DNA of 64,000 nt, taken from the NCBI RefSeq assembly GCF_905397375.1, contig NZ_CAJPVG010000005.1, positions 124,001-188,000 on the forward strand. Reading direction: 5' to 3'. Made by a program: the position numbers and the translations under genes. A model generated the notes under the pieces. The model saw nothing but the letters and a program-made list of their open reading frames with translations. It was not told where the DNA came from and searched no databases. The stretch comes from Ralstonia mannitolilytica (GTDB lineage: Bacteria > Pseudomonadota > Gammaproteobacteria > Burkholderiales > Burkholderiaceae). Position 1 is the first letter of the stretch. Every line of letters begins with the position of its first letter. Below are positions 40,446 through 49,908 of this stretch, in pieces.

Positions 40446-40931
40446 TCACACCTGATCCTTGACGAGCGCGGCCCGCCGCGCGGTGTAGGCAGCCAGCCGT
40501 TCCGGAAGCTGAAGGATGGCCTCGGCGTTGCTGCGCGAGAAGCAGCGCGCGGCGGCGTCTTCGTAGGGCAGCCATTCGGCCTGCAGGTGCTCACGCGGCG
40601 AGAGCCGGACCGGCACCTTCCCGCTCACCAGCAGCCCGAACCAATGCTCGGTATTGCGCGTGACGCCCGGCGCGTAGCGGTGCCGCCAGTGCGGGTAGAT
40701 CTCGTATTCGATGTGGTGGCCCCAGTCGATCAGATGGTGCCCGGCCGCATCGATGCCGGTTTCCTCCAGCACCTCGCGGCGGGCGGTCTCGGCCAGGGGC
40801 TCGTCCAGCGCGTCGCAGCTGCCGGTGACCGACTGCCAGAAGCCCGGGTGGTCCGCCCGCTCCATCACCAACACATGCAGGTCGGGCGTGTGGATGACGA
40901 CGAGGACGGAAACGGGAATCTTGTGCGGCAT
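40446..40931 (-). CDS. nudB: Dihydroneopterin triphosphate pyrophosphatase NudB
   Basis: Nudix hydrolase that removes pyrophosphate from dihydroneopterin triphosphate in folate synthesis. It has 161 residues from MPHKIPVSVLVVIHTPDL. The Nudix box runs GSCDALDEPLAETARREVLEETGI. The flanking GFWQSVTG and NTEHWFGLLV are typical of NudB. In many Burkholderiales it sits right after aspS; here an unknown gene intervenes. Confidence 0.9.
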   Translation of the reverse strand: MPHKIPVSVLVVIHTPDLHVLVMERADHPGFWQSVTGSCDALDEPLAETARREVLEETGIDAAGHHLIDWGHHIEYEIYPHWRHRYAPGVTRNTEHWFGLLVSGKVPVRLSPREHLQAEWLPYEDAAARCFSRSNAEAILQLPERLAAYTARRAALVKDQV

Positions 40932-41028
40932 GTCAGGGGCGTTGCGGTGCACGGCGCGAACGCGCCGCAGGGCCATAGCTTACCGCAGCCAGAAGCGTGC
41001 CACCCTGACGGTCAGCGCGCCGTGGCAA

Positions 41029-41892
41029 TCAGGCGGCTGACGAAGGGCCTTGGCCGGCACGTGCCCTGGCCAGCCACAATGCCGTGTCGTCCGCCGCGGT
41101 TTCGTGGCCAAGCTCGCGGCGTGCCGCGGCCAGCAGCGGATCGAGGGCCGCCGCGTAGTCTTCCGCGGCCCGCTGCGACTGGGCCCACAGCGCCTGGGCG
41201 CGGTCGGCAAGCTGTTGCCGCAGCGCGGCAAGCTGCGCGGTGAGCTCACGCTCGCGATTGCCCAGCACGTTGAACTTCTGGATAAGGAAACGCTGCACGT
41301 CGGTCTGTTCCGATTGCGCATTGGCCTGCTCGAAGCGCTCCACGATCACGGATGTTTCACGTTCGATACGATGCAGCTCGCCGGTGCCGTCGCGCTCGGC
41401 GGCTTCCAGCGCCTGGACGGCACGGCGCTCGGCGAGCAGGGCGCGCGCATGGTCGGCAAACCGCCGTTCGGCGGCGAGGTAGGCCTCGGCCAGCGGCCGC
41501 GGCGTGTCGTACACCATCGGATGCACAGGCGAATCGGGTGCGACGGCGGGCAGCGCCGTATCGGGCAGGCGAAGATTGGCGACGGCATGCAGCCACTGCA
41601 TGCGCTCGGCGGATTGAAGGCTCAAGGCCCGCATCGCCTGTGCCAGCGCCGTGGAAGGGCCGGAGGGCATCGTGCCGGCCGGATGTGCGCCCTGCGCCGC
41701 TGCAGCAATGTCGGGGACACATGCGGCGACGGTCGTGGCGACAGCCTCGGTCATCGCCATGGCAGCGCGACGTGTGGCGCGGCGCAGTTCGACCCAGGCC
41801 AGCGCCATCATCACGAGTGCGGCTACCAGCCAGGTGAGCAGAAGTTCAGCATGCGCGGCCGCCCATACGCGCACAAAATCGACGAATTCCAT
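41029..41892 (-). CDS. Membrane-anchored coiled-coil protein of unknown function
   Basis: Not recognised. It has 287 residues. One membrane segment at about residues 17-36 follows a short N-terminus; an Ala-rich linker with many small residues (about 45-95) leads to long charged helices (about 125-255) with coiled-coil character, such as RALLAERRAVQALEAAERDG and LTAQLAALRQQLADRAQALW. The end (about 258-287) is Ala/Gly-rich. No catalytic motif is seen. It lies between aspS and nudB on the same strand, beyond the aspS terminator, with its own presumed promoter in the 150-base gap. Confidence 0.65.
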   Translation of the reverse strand: MEFVDFVRVWAAAHAELLLTWLVAALVMMALAWVELRRATRRAAMAMTEAVATTVAACVPDIAAAAQGAHPAGTMPSGPSTALAQAMRALSLQSAERMQWLHAVANLRLPDTALPAVAPDSPVHPMVYDTPRPLAEAYLAAERRFADHARALLAERRAVQALEAAERDGTGELHRIERETSVIVERFEQANAQSEQTDVQRFLIQKFNVLGNRERELTAQLAALRQQLADRAQALWAQSQRAAEDYAAALDPLLAAARRELGHETAADDTALWLARARAGQGPSSAA

Positions 41893-41987
41893 CAGAACGG
41901 TCTCCTTTCGTTGTCACCCCGCGTGACTGCAACAAAAAGAGTGCGTTCAGCATGCAATGTTCCCGCGTCGGCACCGCACAAAGAACG

Positions 41988-42018
41988 AACCGCGCCGCCC
42001 TTGCGGGCTGGCGCGGTT
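41988..42018 (-). terminator. Terminator after aspS
   Basis: A long stem, AACCGCGCC with GGCGCGGTT (41988-41996 and 42010-42018) and an inner GCCC/GGGC, is followed on the minus strand by CGTTCTTTG. It begins 26 bases past the aspS stop. Confidence 0.65.
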
Positions 42019-42044
42019 GCCTTGAGGTGAAAGCCCGCGGGCAG

Positions 42045-43871
42045 TCAGGCGGTCGTTGCGGCCGTCGGCGCAGCTACCTTGCCCTCGGCGGCACGCAGGC
42101 GGATGTGCAGTTCGCGCAGTTGCTTCTCGTCGACCGGGCTCGGGGCCTGCGTGAGCAGATCCTGCGCACGCTGCGTCTTCGGGAAGGCAATGACATCGCG
42201 GATCGAATCGGCGCCGGCCATCATCGTGACGATGCGGTCCAGGCCGAACGCGATGCCACCATGCGGAGGCGCGCCATATTGCAGCGCATCCAGCAGGAAG
42301 CCAAACTTGGCACGCGCCTCTTCCTCGCCGATCTTCAGGGCACGGAAGACCTTGCTCTGGACTTCCTCCTGGAAGATCCGCACCGAGCCGCCGCCGATTT
42401 CCCAGCCGTTGAGGACCATGTCGTAGGCCTTGGCCAGGCACTTGCCCGGATCGGTCTCGAGGTATTCGAGATGCTCGTCCTTCGGGCTCGTGAACGGATG
42501 GTGCATCGCCACCCAGCGCGCGTCCTCCTCGTCGTACTCGAACATCGGGAAGTCCACCACCCACAGCGGCTTCCAGGCGTCTTCGAACAGGCCGTTGCTC
42601 TTGCCGAACTCCGAGTGGCCGATCTTCAGGCGCAGCGCGCCCATGGCGTCGTTGACGACCTTGGCACGGTCGGCACCGAAGAACAGGATGTCGCCATCCT
42701 GTGCGCCGCTGCGCTTCACGATCTCGGCGATGGCGGCGTCGTGCAGGTTCTTCACGATCGGCGATTGCAGGCCGTCGCGGCCCTTGGCCACTTCGTTGAC
42801 CTTGATCCAGGCCAAGCCCTTGGCACCGTAGATTTCGACGAACTTGGTGTACGCGTCGATATCGCCGCGCGACAGCGAAGCACCGCCCGGCACGCGCAGT
42901 GCGACCACGCGGCCGCCTTCAGCGTTGGCCGGGCCGGAGAACACCTTGAAGTCGACGTCCTTCATGGCGTCGGTCAGCTCGGTGAATTCCAGCTTGACGC
43001 GCAGGTCCGGCTTGTCCGAGCCGAAACGGGCCATCGCCTCGCGGAACTCCATCACCGGGAACTTGGCGTCCAGCTCGACCGACATGGTGTTCTTGAACAC
43101 CGTGCGGATCATCTCCTCGAACAGGTCGCGGATTTCCTGCTCGCCCAGGAACGAGGTCTCGCAGTCGATCTGGGTGAACTCGGGCTGGCGGTCGGCACGC
43201 AGGTCTTCGTCGCGGAAGCACTTGGTGATCTGGTAGTAGCGGTCGAAGCCCGACACCATCAGCATCTGCTTGAACAGCTGCGGTGACTGCGGCAGCGCAA
43301 AGAACTGACCGGCGTTCACACGCGAGGGCACGAGGTAATCGCGCGCGCCTTCGGGCGTGCTCTTGGTGAGCATCGGCGTTTCGATGTCGATGAAACCCTG
43401 CGCATCGAGGTACTTGCGCACTTCCATCGCGACCTTGTAGCGCAGGCGCAGGTTGTACTGCATCTGCGGGCGGCGCAGATCCAGGACGCGGTGCGTCAGG
43501 CGCGTGGTTTCCGACAGGTTGTCGTCGTCGAGCTGGAACGGCGGCGTGACGGAGGCATTCAGCACCGTCAGTTCATGGCACAGCACCTCCACCTTGCCGC
43601 TGGCCAGGTTGGCGTTCGTGGTGCCTTCCGGGCGGGCGCGCACGACCCCCTTCACCTGCAGGCAGAACTCGTTGCGCACGCCTTCGGCCACCTTGAACAT
43701 CTCGGGGCGGTCCGGGTCGCAGACGATCTGGACCAGGCCTTCACGGTCGCGCAGGTCGATGAAGATCACCCCGCCGTGGTCGCGGCGGCGGTGCGCCCAG
43801 CCCGAGAGCGTGACGCTCTGGCCGAGCAGTTGTTCGGTGACCTGACCGCAGTATTGAGTACGCATTTGCAT
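42045..43871 (-). CDS. aspS: Aspartyl-tRNA synthetase (probably non-discriminating)
   Basis: Class II synthetase of about 608 residues (start MQMRTQYCGQVTEQ at 43871; the ATG at 43865 is an alternative). It has the N-terminal OB-fold with RRRDHGGVIFIDLRDREGLVQ, the class II motif 2 CFRDEDLRADRQPEFTQID, the bacterial GAD insertion, and motif 3 GGIAFGLDRIV. Bacterial-type AspRS in organisms with GatCAB often also charges tRNA-Asn, but this cannot be read from sequence alone. It follows the DUF502 gene by 98 bases. Confidence 0.96.
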   Translation of the reverse strand: MQMRTQYCGQVTEQLLGQSVTLSGWAHRRRDHGGVIFIDLRDREGLVQIVCDPDRPEMFKVAEGVRNEFCLQVKGVVRARPEGTTNANLASGKVEVLCHELTVLNASVTPPFQLDDDNLSETTRLTHRVLDLRRPQMQYNLRLRYKVAMEVRKYLDAQGFIDIETPMLTKSTPEGARDYLVPSRVNAGQFFALPQSPQLFKQMLMVSGFDRYYQITKCFRDEDLRADRQPEFTQIDCETSFLGEQEIRDLFEEMIRTVFKNTMSVELDAKFPVMEFREAMARFGSDKPDLRVKLEFTELTDAMKDVDFKVFSGPANAEGGRVVALRVPGGASLSRGDIDAYTKFVEIYGAKGLAWIKVNEVAKGRDGLQSPIVKNLHDAAIAEIVKRSGAQDGDILFFGADRAKVVNDAMGALRLKIGHSEFGKSNGLFEDAWKPLWVVDFPMFEYDEEDARWVAMHHPFTSPKDEHLEYLETDPGKCLAKAYDMVLNGWEIGGGSVRIFQEEVQSKVFRALKIGEEEARAKFGFLLDALQYGAPPHGGIAFGLDRIVTMMAGADSIRDVIAFPKTQRAQDLLTQAPSPVDEKQLRELHIRLRAAEGKVAAPTAATTA

Positions 43872-43969
43872 GTTGTGGTTTTCCGCGAAGCGCGCCGCCA
43901 ACAGAGCGTCGCGCGTGAAAAGTTGAGGAAGGCTGGCAGGGTGATGCGCGCTGCCGGCCGAATACGTGA

Positions 43970-44707
43970 TCAAGGGGCTGAGACGGCGCCGCCGGCATCG
44001 GGCAGCGCGGTCGGATTCGAGGGGTCGCGCGGCGATGCTGCCGGCGACCGGTCCTCCGTCTGTTGAGAGGCATCGGGCGGGTCCATGCGGCGCGGCAACG
44101 CTTCAGGCGCCACCACACCCATCGACACGATGTACTTGAGCGCCGCATCCACCGTCATGTCCAGCTCGATGGTATCGGCCTTGGGCATCATCAGGAAGAA
44201 GCCCGACGTCGGGTTCGGCGTGGTCGGCACATACACGCTGACGTACTCGCCTTGCAGGTGGTTTTCAACATCCCCGCCAGGGCGGCCGGTCAGGAAGGCG
44301 ATCGTCCAAGACCCTTCGCGCGGGTACTGCACCAGCAGCGCCTTGCGGAACGCATTGCCGTTGGACGACAGCAGCGTGTCGGACACCTGCTTCACGCTCG
44401 AATAGATCGGGCCGACCACCGGAATGCGGCCCACCAGCGCTTCCCACCACGTCACCAGCTTCTGGCCGATGAAATTGTGCGCTGCCACACCGACGATCAG
44501 GATGAACGCCAGGGTGAGGATCGCGCCCACACCGGGGATACGCCGGCCGAACAGCTGATCGGGCTGCCAGGCCGACGGCAGCAGCGCCAGGCTCTGGTCC
44601 ATCGTGCCGATGATGAGTGACAGCACCCACAGCGTGATCGCAAGCGGGACGAGCACCAGAAGACCGGTCAGGAACCACGTCTTGAGTGCGCTGGTTTTTT
44701 GTTTCAT
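43970..44707 (-). CDS. DUF502 family membrane protein
   Basis: Conserved inner-membrane protein of unknown function, 245 residues from MKQKTSALKTWFLTG. Two membrane segments (about residues 10-32 and 55-78) precede a conserved beta-rich domain with GRIPVVGPIYSSVKQV, WTIAFLTGRP and SVYVPTTPNPTSGFFLMMP. The C-terminal 40 residues are a Pro/Ser/Ala-rich tail. It sits between fmdB and aspS, a gene order kept in many Burkholderiales. Confidence 0.85.
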   Translation of the reverse strand: MKQKTSALKTWFLTGLLVLVPLAITLWVLSLIIGTMDQSLALLPSAWQPDQLFGRRIPGVGAILTLAFILIVGVAAHNFIGQKLVTWWEALVGRIPVVGPIYSSVKQVSDTLLSSNGNAFRKALLVQYPREGSWTIAFLTGRPGGDVENHLQGEYVSVYVPTTPNPTSGFFLMMPKADTIELDMTVDAALKYIVSMGVVAPEALPRRMDPPDASQQTEDRSPAASPRDPSNPTALPDAGGAVSAP

Positions 44708-44738
44708 GGAGTGGCGGGCCGAGAGATGAGCGACGCGT

Positions 44739-45074
44739 TCAGTGGCACGCGCACGACGTGCCGCAACCGCCGGAGGCCGCCGGGGCGGCGCTGGCAGCCG
44801 ACGACGCACTCTCCGACGAAGCCGCCGGCGCGGCGGCAGACGCTGCGGCGTCCGTCTTGGCGCCCGTGCCGGCAGCCGACGTGCCGCCCGAACCGCCGCG
44901 GAAATCCGTTACATACCAGCCCGAACCCTTGAGCTGGAAGCCCGCGGCAGTCAGCTGCTTCTTGAATGCCGGCGCACCGCAGGCGGGGCAATCGGTGAGC
45001 GGCGCGTCGCTCATCTTCTGCAGCACATCCTTGGCGTGGCCGCAGGCGTCGCATCGATAAGCATAGATCGGCAT
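44739..45074 (-). CDS. FmdB family zinc-ribbon regulatory protein
   Basis: Small zinc-ribbon protein, 111 residues from MPIYAYRCDACGHAKD. Two CxxC pairs (Cys8/Cys11 and CPAC at about 33-36) bind zinc. The function of the family is unsettled; it is often called a putative transcriptional regulator. A long low-complexity Ala/Ser/Gly tail (about 65-100) ends in GGCGTSCACH, which adds three Cys and one His and could be a second metal site. First gene of fmdB-DUF502-aspS. Confidence 0.88.
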   Translation of the reverse strand: MPIYAYRCDACGHAKDVLQKMSDAPLTDCPACGAPAFKKQLTAAGFQLKGSGWYVTDFRGGSGGTSAAGTGAKTDAAASAAAPAASSESASSAASAAPAASGGCGTSCACH

Positions 45075-45221
45075 GGTGTCCTCACCCTGAAACAAACGAA
45101 GTCGAGAAAGCGATTGGAGAATATGCCTGCGCAACGCACGAACACGGCGCGGAACGCGCACAGGCTCGCGGAAGATCAGGGCAGACGCGCCGATTGCAAG
45201 TACCGGCGCGCAAAGCCTTGA

Positions 45222-45227
45222 ATTATA
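45222..45227 (-). promoter_or_regulatory. -10 element upstream of fmdB-DUF502-aspS
   Basis: A perfect TATAAT on the minus strand lies about 150 bases before fmdB. The -35 is poor. The rest of the 246-base gap shows no terminator for the symporter gene and no other feature that I can support. Confidence 0.5.
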
Positions 45228-45320
45228 AACCCTTTCGAGGAAATTCCCGACCGCCCATGCAGAACCGGCGATGGCCACGCGCCATAAAGTGGCACACCGT
45301 ACACGCCGCGTGCAACCGCC

Positions 45321-46760
45321 TCAGCTTTGCGTGGCCGCGTTGATGGTCGGAGCGCGATTCTCGATCCACTGCGGGCCCAGCGAGCCGAGGATCATGGCGC
45401 TCAGGCTGGCCAGCAAGCCGACCAACTGTGGCGGAAGCGCCGCATCCGGATGGAACACCTCGCATCCGATCCAGACCGCCAGACCGACGACGATGGCTAG
45501 CAGGCCGCCCTGCTTCGTCGCGCGCTTCCAGAAGAGGCCGAAGGCCAGTGGCACGAACGCCGCCACCAGTGTGACCTTGTAGGCGCTCTCGACCATATGG
45601 AAGATCGACAGGTGCGAATTCAGCGCAAAGAGCGTCACCAGCACGGTGAACGTGAGGACCACGGCCTGCATCACGCGCAGGAAGCGCTTGTCCTCCATGT
45701 TCGGGAGCAGCGGGCGCAGCACGTTTTCGGCGAATGTGACCGACGGTGCAAGCAGCGTCGCGCTCGCGCAGCTCTTGATGGCCGAGAGCAGCGCACCGAA
45801 GAACATCACCTGCGCAAATACAGGCGCATGCTGCAGCACCAGGTTGGGCAGGATCAGCTGCGAGTCCTTTTCGATGTACTGCTTGACCATCTCGGGGTCG
45901 ATCAGCGTGGCCGAGTACGCCAGGAACATCGGCACGAACGCGAACATGAAATACAGCACGCCGCCCAGCACCGAAGCGGCTCCGGCAATGCGCTCCGTGC
46001 GCGAGGACGTGACGCGCTGGAACACGTCCTGCTGCGGGATCGAGCCGAGCATCATGGTGATCCACGCCGTTGCAAACCCGATGATCTCGATGGGATTGAG
46101 CGATGGCCAGAAGGAGAACTTGCCCGAAGCCGCCGCGTGCGCCACCACGGTGCCGACGCCGCCGGCCTGGCCCGACACTTCCCAGCCGATGTACAGCATG
46201 CCGATCACGATGATGATCATCTGGATGAAGTCAGTCACCGCCACCGACCACATGCCGCCGAACAACGTGTACACCAGCACGCTGCCCGCGCCGATCATCA
46301 TGCCCAGCTCCTGCGAGACCGCGCCGTCCGACACCGTATAGAACACCAGGCCGAGCGCCTTGATCTGCGCCGCCACCCAGCCCAGGTACGACACGACAAT
46401 GCACAGGGTGGTGAGCGTCTCTGCCAGGCGCCCAAAGCGGTTGCGGTAGAAGTCGCCAATGGTGAGCAGGTTCATCCGGTACAGCGGCTTGGCAAAGAAC
46501 AAGCCCACCAGCACCAGGCACAGCGATGAACCGAACGGGTCCGCCACCACGCCATGGAGGCCGTCCTTGAGAAACTCTGCGGGGATGCCCAGCACAGCTT
46601 CGGAACCGAACCAGGTAGCGAACACCGTGGCGGTCACGACATAGAACGGCAGACTGCGCCCGGCCACGGCAAAGTCGGCGGTATTGCGCACGCGCAGCGC
46701 GGCCCATAGGCCGATCCCGACCGAAATCACCCAGTAAATAATGACAAACCAGATCAGCAT
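45321..46760 (-). CDS. Sodium:solute symporter family protein
   Basis: Membrane carrier of the SSS family (about 13 helices), 479 residues from MLIWFVIIYWVISVG; an in-frame ATG ten codons upstream is possible. The family signature runs through GSVLVYTLFGGMWSVAVTDFIQ, and SIPQQDVFQRVTSSRTERIA in the centre is also typical. The substrate is not identifiable; no metabolic partner genes are adjacent. Confidence 0.87.
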   Translation of the reverse strand: MLIWFVIIYWVISVGIGLWAALRVRNTADFAVAGRSLPFYVVTATVFATWFGSEAVLGIPAEFLKDGLHGVVADPFGSSLCLVLVGLFFAKPLYRMNLLTIGDFYRNRFGRLAETLTTLCIVVSYLGWVAAQIKALGLVFYTVSDGAVSQELGMMIGAGSVLVYTLFGGMWSVAVTDFIQMIIIVIGMLYIGWEVSGQAGGVGTVVAHAAASGKFSFWPSLNPIEIIGFATAWITMMLGSIPQQDVFQRVTSSRTERIAGAASVLGGVLYFMFAFVPMFLAYSATLIDPEMVKQYIEKDSQLILPNLVLQHAPVFAQVMFFGALLSAIKSCASATLLAPSVTFAENVLRPLLPNMEDKRFLRVMQAVVLTFTVLVTLFALNSHLSIFHMVESAYKVTLVAAFVPLAFGLFWKRATKQGGLLAIVVGLAVWIGCEVFHPDAALPPQLVGLLASLSAMILGSLGPQWIENRAPTINAATQS

Positions 46761-46822
46761 GGCACGCGCGAAAGAGGCTGGAAATCCCATCGGCGGCCAG
46801 GGGCGCCGGGCGAAATGGCGGG

Positions 46823-46828
46823 ATTATA
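46823..46828 (-). promoter_or_regulatory. -10 element of the symporter gene
   Basis: A perfect TATAAT on the minus strand would start transcription near 46816, about 55 bases before the chosen start. The -35 is not convincing. Confidence 0.5.
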
Positions 46829-46982
46829 GCGATGGGACTGTGCGCCGGGGCATTGGTGCGACCACGAATGCCGGCGTTTTGCTGTTTTTTTACGCAGGGC
46901 CCCGCGACGGGCGGCGGCAGGCTTTTTTCGGACCGGCGCCTATGTTGCTTTGCACCAACAGCCAGACCCGCCGCGTTGCCGT

Positions 46983-47612
46983 TCAGTCGGCGCGGCGCCG
47001 CCAGACCTGCCAGCGCTCACGTCCCGCAAAGACCGGAATCGACTCGGTTTCGGCGATCGGCGTGTCGCTGATGCGTTCGAAGCTCGGCGAGAGCAGCGCG
47101 TCCAGTTCGGGCTGCGTGGTTTCGAACGGCGGCCCCTTGGGCACGGCCTCCCTGCCCTCGACCACGGCAAAAAACCCGGCCAGCAAGCCGCCTGGCGGCA
47201 GAAGCGCTGCGACCTGCGCGGCGTAGCCGGGCCAGAGCCGGCGCGGCATGGCGCACAGAAACGCGCGTTCGTAAATCCACTGCACCGGACGGCGCGGCGC
47301 AAAGCGGAAGAAATCGGCCAGCTCCACCACATCGGCGTGCGGGCCGAGGATGGCCTGGGCGGACGCCACGGCACTCGGTGCAAAATCAATCGCGGTGACC
47401 GGCCAGCCGCGCTCGGCGAGCCACCCGGCCTCGTAGGCATTGCCGCAACCGGGAATCAGCGTAGAAAGCGGCGTGGGCTGCGCCTCGCAAAATTGCCGAA
47501 ACGCGTTTGGCACGCCGCGGGCGTCCCAGGGCGTGTGCCCGCGGCTGAAGCGCTCGTCCCAGAAGGCCGGGTCGGCGGCGTCGCGGGTTTGGAAGACGGG
47601 CGGTTCAGCCAT
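46983..47612 (-). CDS. Thiopurine S-methyltransferase-like SAM methyltransferase
   Basis: SAM-dependent methyltransferase of the TPMT family, 209 residues from MAEPPVFQTRDAAD. Seen are FWDERFSRGHTPWD, the SAM loop LIPGCGNAYEAGWLAERGW, and WIYERAFLCAMPRRLW. Family members methylate thiols, iodide/selenide-type small anions or thiopurines; the real substrate here is unknown. It lies 20 bases after ubiB on the same strand, but a role in ubiquinone synthesis is not implied by its family. Confidence 0.85.
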   Translation of the reverse strand: MAEPPVFQTRDAADPAFWDERFSRGHTPWDARGVPNAFRQFCEAQPTPLSTLIPGCGNAYEAGWLAERGWPVTAIDFAPSAVASAQAILGPHADVVELADFFRFAPRRPVQWIYERAFLCAMPRRLWPGYAAQVAALLPPGGLLAGFFAVVEGREAVPKGPPFETTQPELDALLSPSFERISDTPIAETESIPVFAGRERWQVWRRRAD

Positions 47613-47632
47613 GGCAGCGCGAGGATCAGGGA

Positions 47633-49210
47633 TCAATGCCGGGCCAGCCACGCCAACACGTGCGTGGCGATGATGCCGACGGCAAAACCGCCGACGAACA
47701 GCAGCGCCGCCGACAGCAAGCGATTGGTGCGCCGCTGTTCGGCCAGCAGCGCAGTCAGCGCCGCCGTCTGCGCATGGCCGTCGTCGCGCGCGTGGCGATC
47801 CAGGATCTGGTGCATCAGGCGCGGGAAGTCGGGCAGCTTGTTGGCCCACTGTGGTGCTTCCACCTTCAGGCGGTCGACAAAGCCGCGCCAGCCGACCTGC
47901 TCGTGCATCCAGCGCTCGAGGAAGGGCTTGGCGGTCTTCCACAGGTCGAGATCCGGATCGAGCTGGCGGCCGAGGCCTTCCACGTTGAGCAGCGTCTTCT
48001 GCAGCAGGACGAGCTGCGGCTGCACCTCCACGTTGAAGCGGCGCGAGGTCTGGAACAAACGCATCAGCACGAGGCCCAGCGAGATCTCGCCGAGCGGCCG
48101 GTCGAAATACGGCTCGCAGCACGCGCGGATGGCGCCTTCCAGTTCCTCGACGCGGGTCTCTTCCGGCGCCCAGCCTGACTCGATGTGCAGCACCGCGACG
48201 CGATGGTAGTCGCGCTGGAAGAACGCCAGGAAGTTCTGGGCGAGGTAGTTCTTGTCGAACTCCGACAACGCGCCGACGATGCCGAAATCCAGCGCGATAT
48301 AGCGACCCAGCGTCTCGGGCGCCACACTCACGAGGATGTTGCCGGGGTGCATGTCGGCGTGGAAGAAACCGTCGCGGAAGACCTGCGTGAAGAAGATCTC
48401 CACGCCGTCGCGCGCGAGCTTGTGCATGTCCACGCCGGCCGCGCGCAGCTCTTCGGTGTGCGAAATGCGCACGCCGTGCATGCGCTCCATCACAAAGACT
48501 TCCGACGTGCACCAGTCCCAGAACACCTCGGGCACCAGCAGCAGATCCGACTTGGCGAAGTTGCGGCGCAGCTGGCTGGCGTTGGCCGCCTCGCGCATCA
48601 GGTCCAGCTCGTCGTGCAGGTACTTGTCGAACTCGGCGACGACCTCGCGTGGCTTGAGGCGCTTGGCGTCGGCCCACAGTTTTTCCATCCACGTGGCCAG
48701 GTCCCGCATGAGGGCGAGATCGCTGTCGATGACCGGCAACATGCCCGGGCGCAACACCTTGACGGCGACCTCCCGGCCATCGCACGGGCCACCGCGCAAC
48801 GTCGCGAAATGCACCTGCGCAATCGATGCGCTTGCCACCGGATGATGGTCAAAGCGATGGAACAGCGCCGACAGCGGTTTGCCCAGCGACTTCTCGACGA
48901 TGGCCGCCGCCACCTTGGGGTCGAACGGCGGCACGCGGTCCTGCAGCTTGGCCAGTTCGTCGGCCACATCGGGCGGCAGCAAGTCACGCCGCGTCGACAG
49001 CACCTGCCCGAACTTCACGAAGATCGGACCGAGCTGCTCGAGCGCCAGCCGCAGACGCTCGCCACGCGGGCGCTTCGGCTTGCGGCCGAGCGTCAGCAGC
49101 CAGACCAGCGCGCGGATGCGACGGCTCTTGAAACCCGACAGTGCGAGCTGATCCAGCCCGTAGTACAGGATGACGAAGACGATCTTGCCCAGCCGAAGGA
49201 GACGCGTCAT
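47633..49210 (-). CDS. ubiB: Ubiquinone biosynthesis regulatory kinase-like protein UbiB
   Basis: ABC1/ADCK-family atypical kinase needed for ubiquinone synthesis. It has 525 residues. The family motifs are KFGQVLSTRRDLLP (the KxGQ motif), VAVKVLRPG with the ATP lysine, FHADMHPGNILV and ALDFGIVG. A C-terminal pair of membrane helices (about 480-520, LLSAALLFVGGFAVGIIA) anchors it. Start overlaps the ubiJ stop by 4 bases (ATGA). Confidence 0.96.
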   Translation of the reverse strand: MTRLLRLGKIVFVILYYGLDQLALSGFKSRRIRALVWLLTLGRKPKRPRGERLRLALEQLGPIFVKFGQVLSTRRDLLPPDVADELAKLQDRVPPFDPKVAAAIVEKSLGKPLSALFHRFDHHPVASASIAQVHFATLRGGPCDGREVAVKVLRPGMLPVIDSDLALMRDLATWMEKLWADAKRLKPREVVAEFDKYLHDELDLMREAANASQLRRNFAKSDLLLVPEVFWDWCTSEVFVMERMHGVRISHTEELRAAGVDMHKLARDGVEIFFTQVFRDGFFHADMHPGNILVSVAPETLGRYIALDFGIVGALSEFDKNYLAQNFLAFFQRDYHRVAVLHIESGWAPEETRVEELEGAIRACCEPYFDRPLGEISLGLVLMRLFQTSRRFNVEVQPQLVLLQKTLLNVEGLGRQLDPDLDLWKTAKPFLERWMHEQVGWRGFVDRLKVEAPQWANKLPDFPRLMHQILDRHARDDGHAQTAALTALLAEQRRTNRLLSAALLFVGGFAVGIIATHVLAWLARH

Positions 49211-49863
49211 GCCAATTCACCCCGACGTCGCATCTCGGCTGCGGGGCGCGAACGTGCCTCGAGCCGTTCCAGGCGCTTGGCGAGCCGCGCCTCGGCATCG
49301 CGCAGCGCGGCCACGTCGGCGGCAAACTGCGCCAGGCGCGCGTGTCGGACGAGCGTGGGTCGCTCATCGGTCAGGTACGACGCAACCGATTCCGCCAACG
49401 AACGGCCGACGCGGGCGGCCTCGATGCGCGCAGCCTGGGCACCGCTCACCATGCGCTGCGCGATCACGTCGCCGAAGACCCGCGACAGATCTTCCGCCGC
49501 ATCCCAGCGCAGGTTTCGCAGCAGCGTCGAGAGCGCGTTGGCGAACTCCGCTTCACCGTCGATGCGCACATGCTTGAGCACAGCCGCCTGGCCGCCGGTG
49601 GCGTAATCGCTGGCCGCGGCTGCAAGCGGCACCACCACCGTCACGGCGGGTTCGACATCGGCCGCCGGCGCGATCACCAGGCCGGCCGCGTCCACCTGCA
49701 GCGTGATCGACAGGGGCGCCAGATCGAATTGGGCCGCGCGGCCCGCAAACGGCCGTAGCATCTCCTGGGCCCAAGGCTCCTGACGCAGCAGGTGATTGAG
49801 CGCAAGCAGCAACGGCTGCATCAGCACGGACGGAAACGGAGACGAGGAGGCTGTCGATGACAT
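49207..49863 (-). CDS. ubiJ: Ubiquinone biosynthesis accessory factor UbiJ
   Basis: Lipid-binding SCP2-domain protein that helps the soluble ubiquinone enzyme complex with UbiK. It has 218 residues. The N-terminal SCP2-like half (AQFDLAPLSITLQVDAAGLV) is followed by a C-terminal helical part with a predicted coiled coil (VAALRDAEARLAKRLERLEA) that may contact UbiK. Translationally coupled to ubiB. It is separated from the Tim44-like gene by a terminator, so it needs its own promoter, which I cannot locate with confidence. Confidence 0.88.
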   Translation of the reverse strand: MSSTASSSPFPSVLMQPLLLALNHLLRQEPWAQEMLRPFAGRAAQFDLAPLSITLQVDAAGLVIAPAADVEPAVTVVVPLAAAASDYATGGQAAVLKHVRIDGEAEFANALSTLLRNLRWDAAEDLSRVFGDVIAQRMVSGAQAARIEAARVGRSLAESVASYLTDERPTLVRHARLAQFAADVAALRDAEARLAKRLERLEARSRPAAEMRRRGELA

Positions 49864-49908
49864 GCAGTGGTGAAACGCAGGAAGCGGGCTAGCCGACGGG
49901 CAGCAAAA

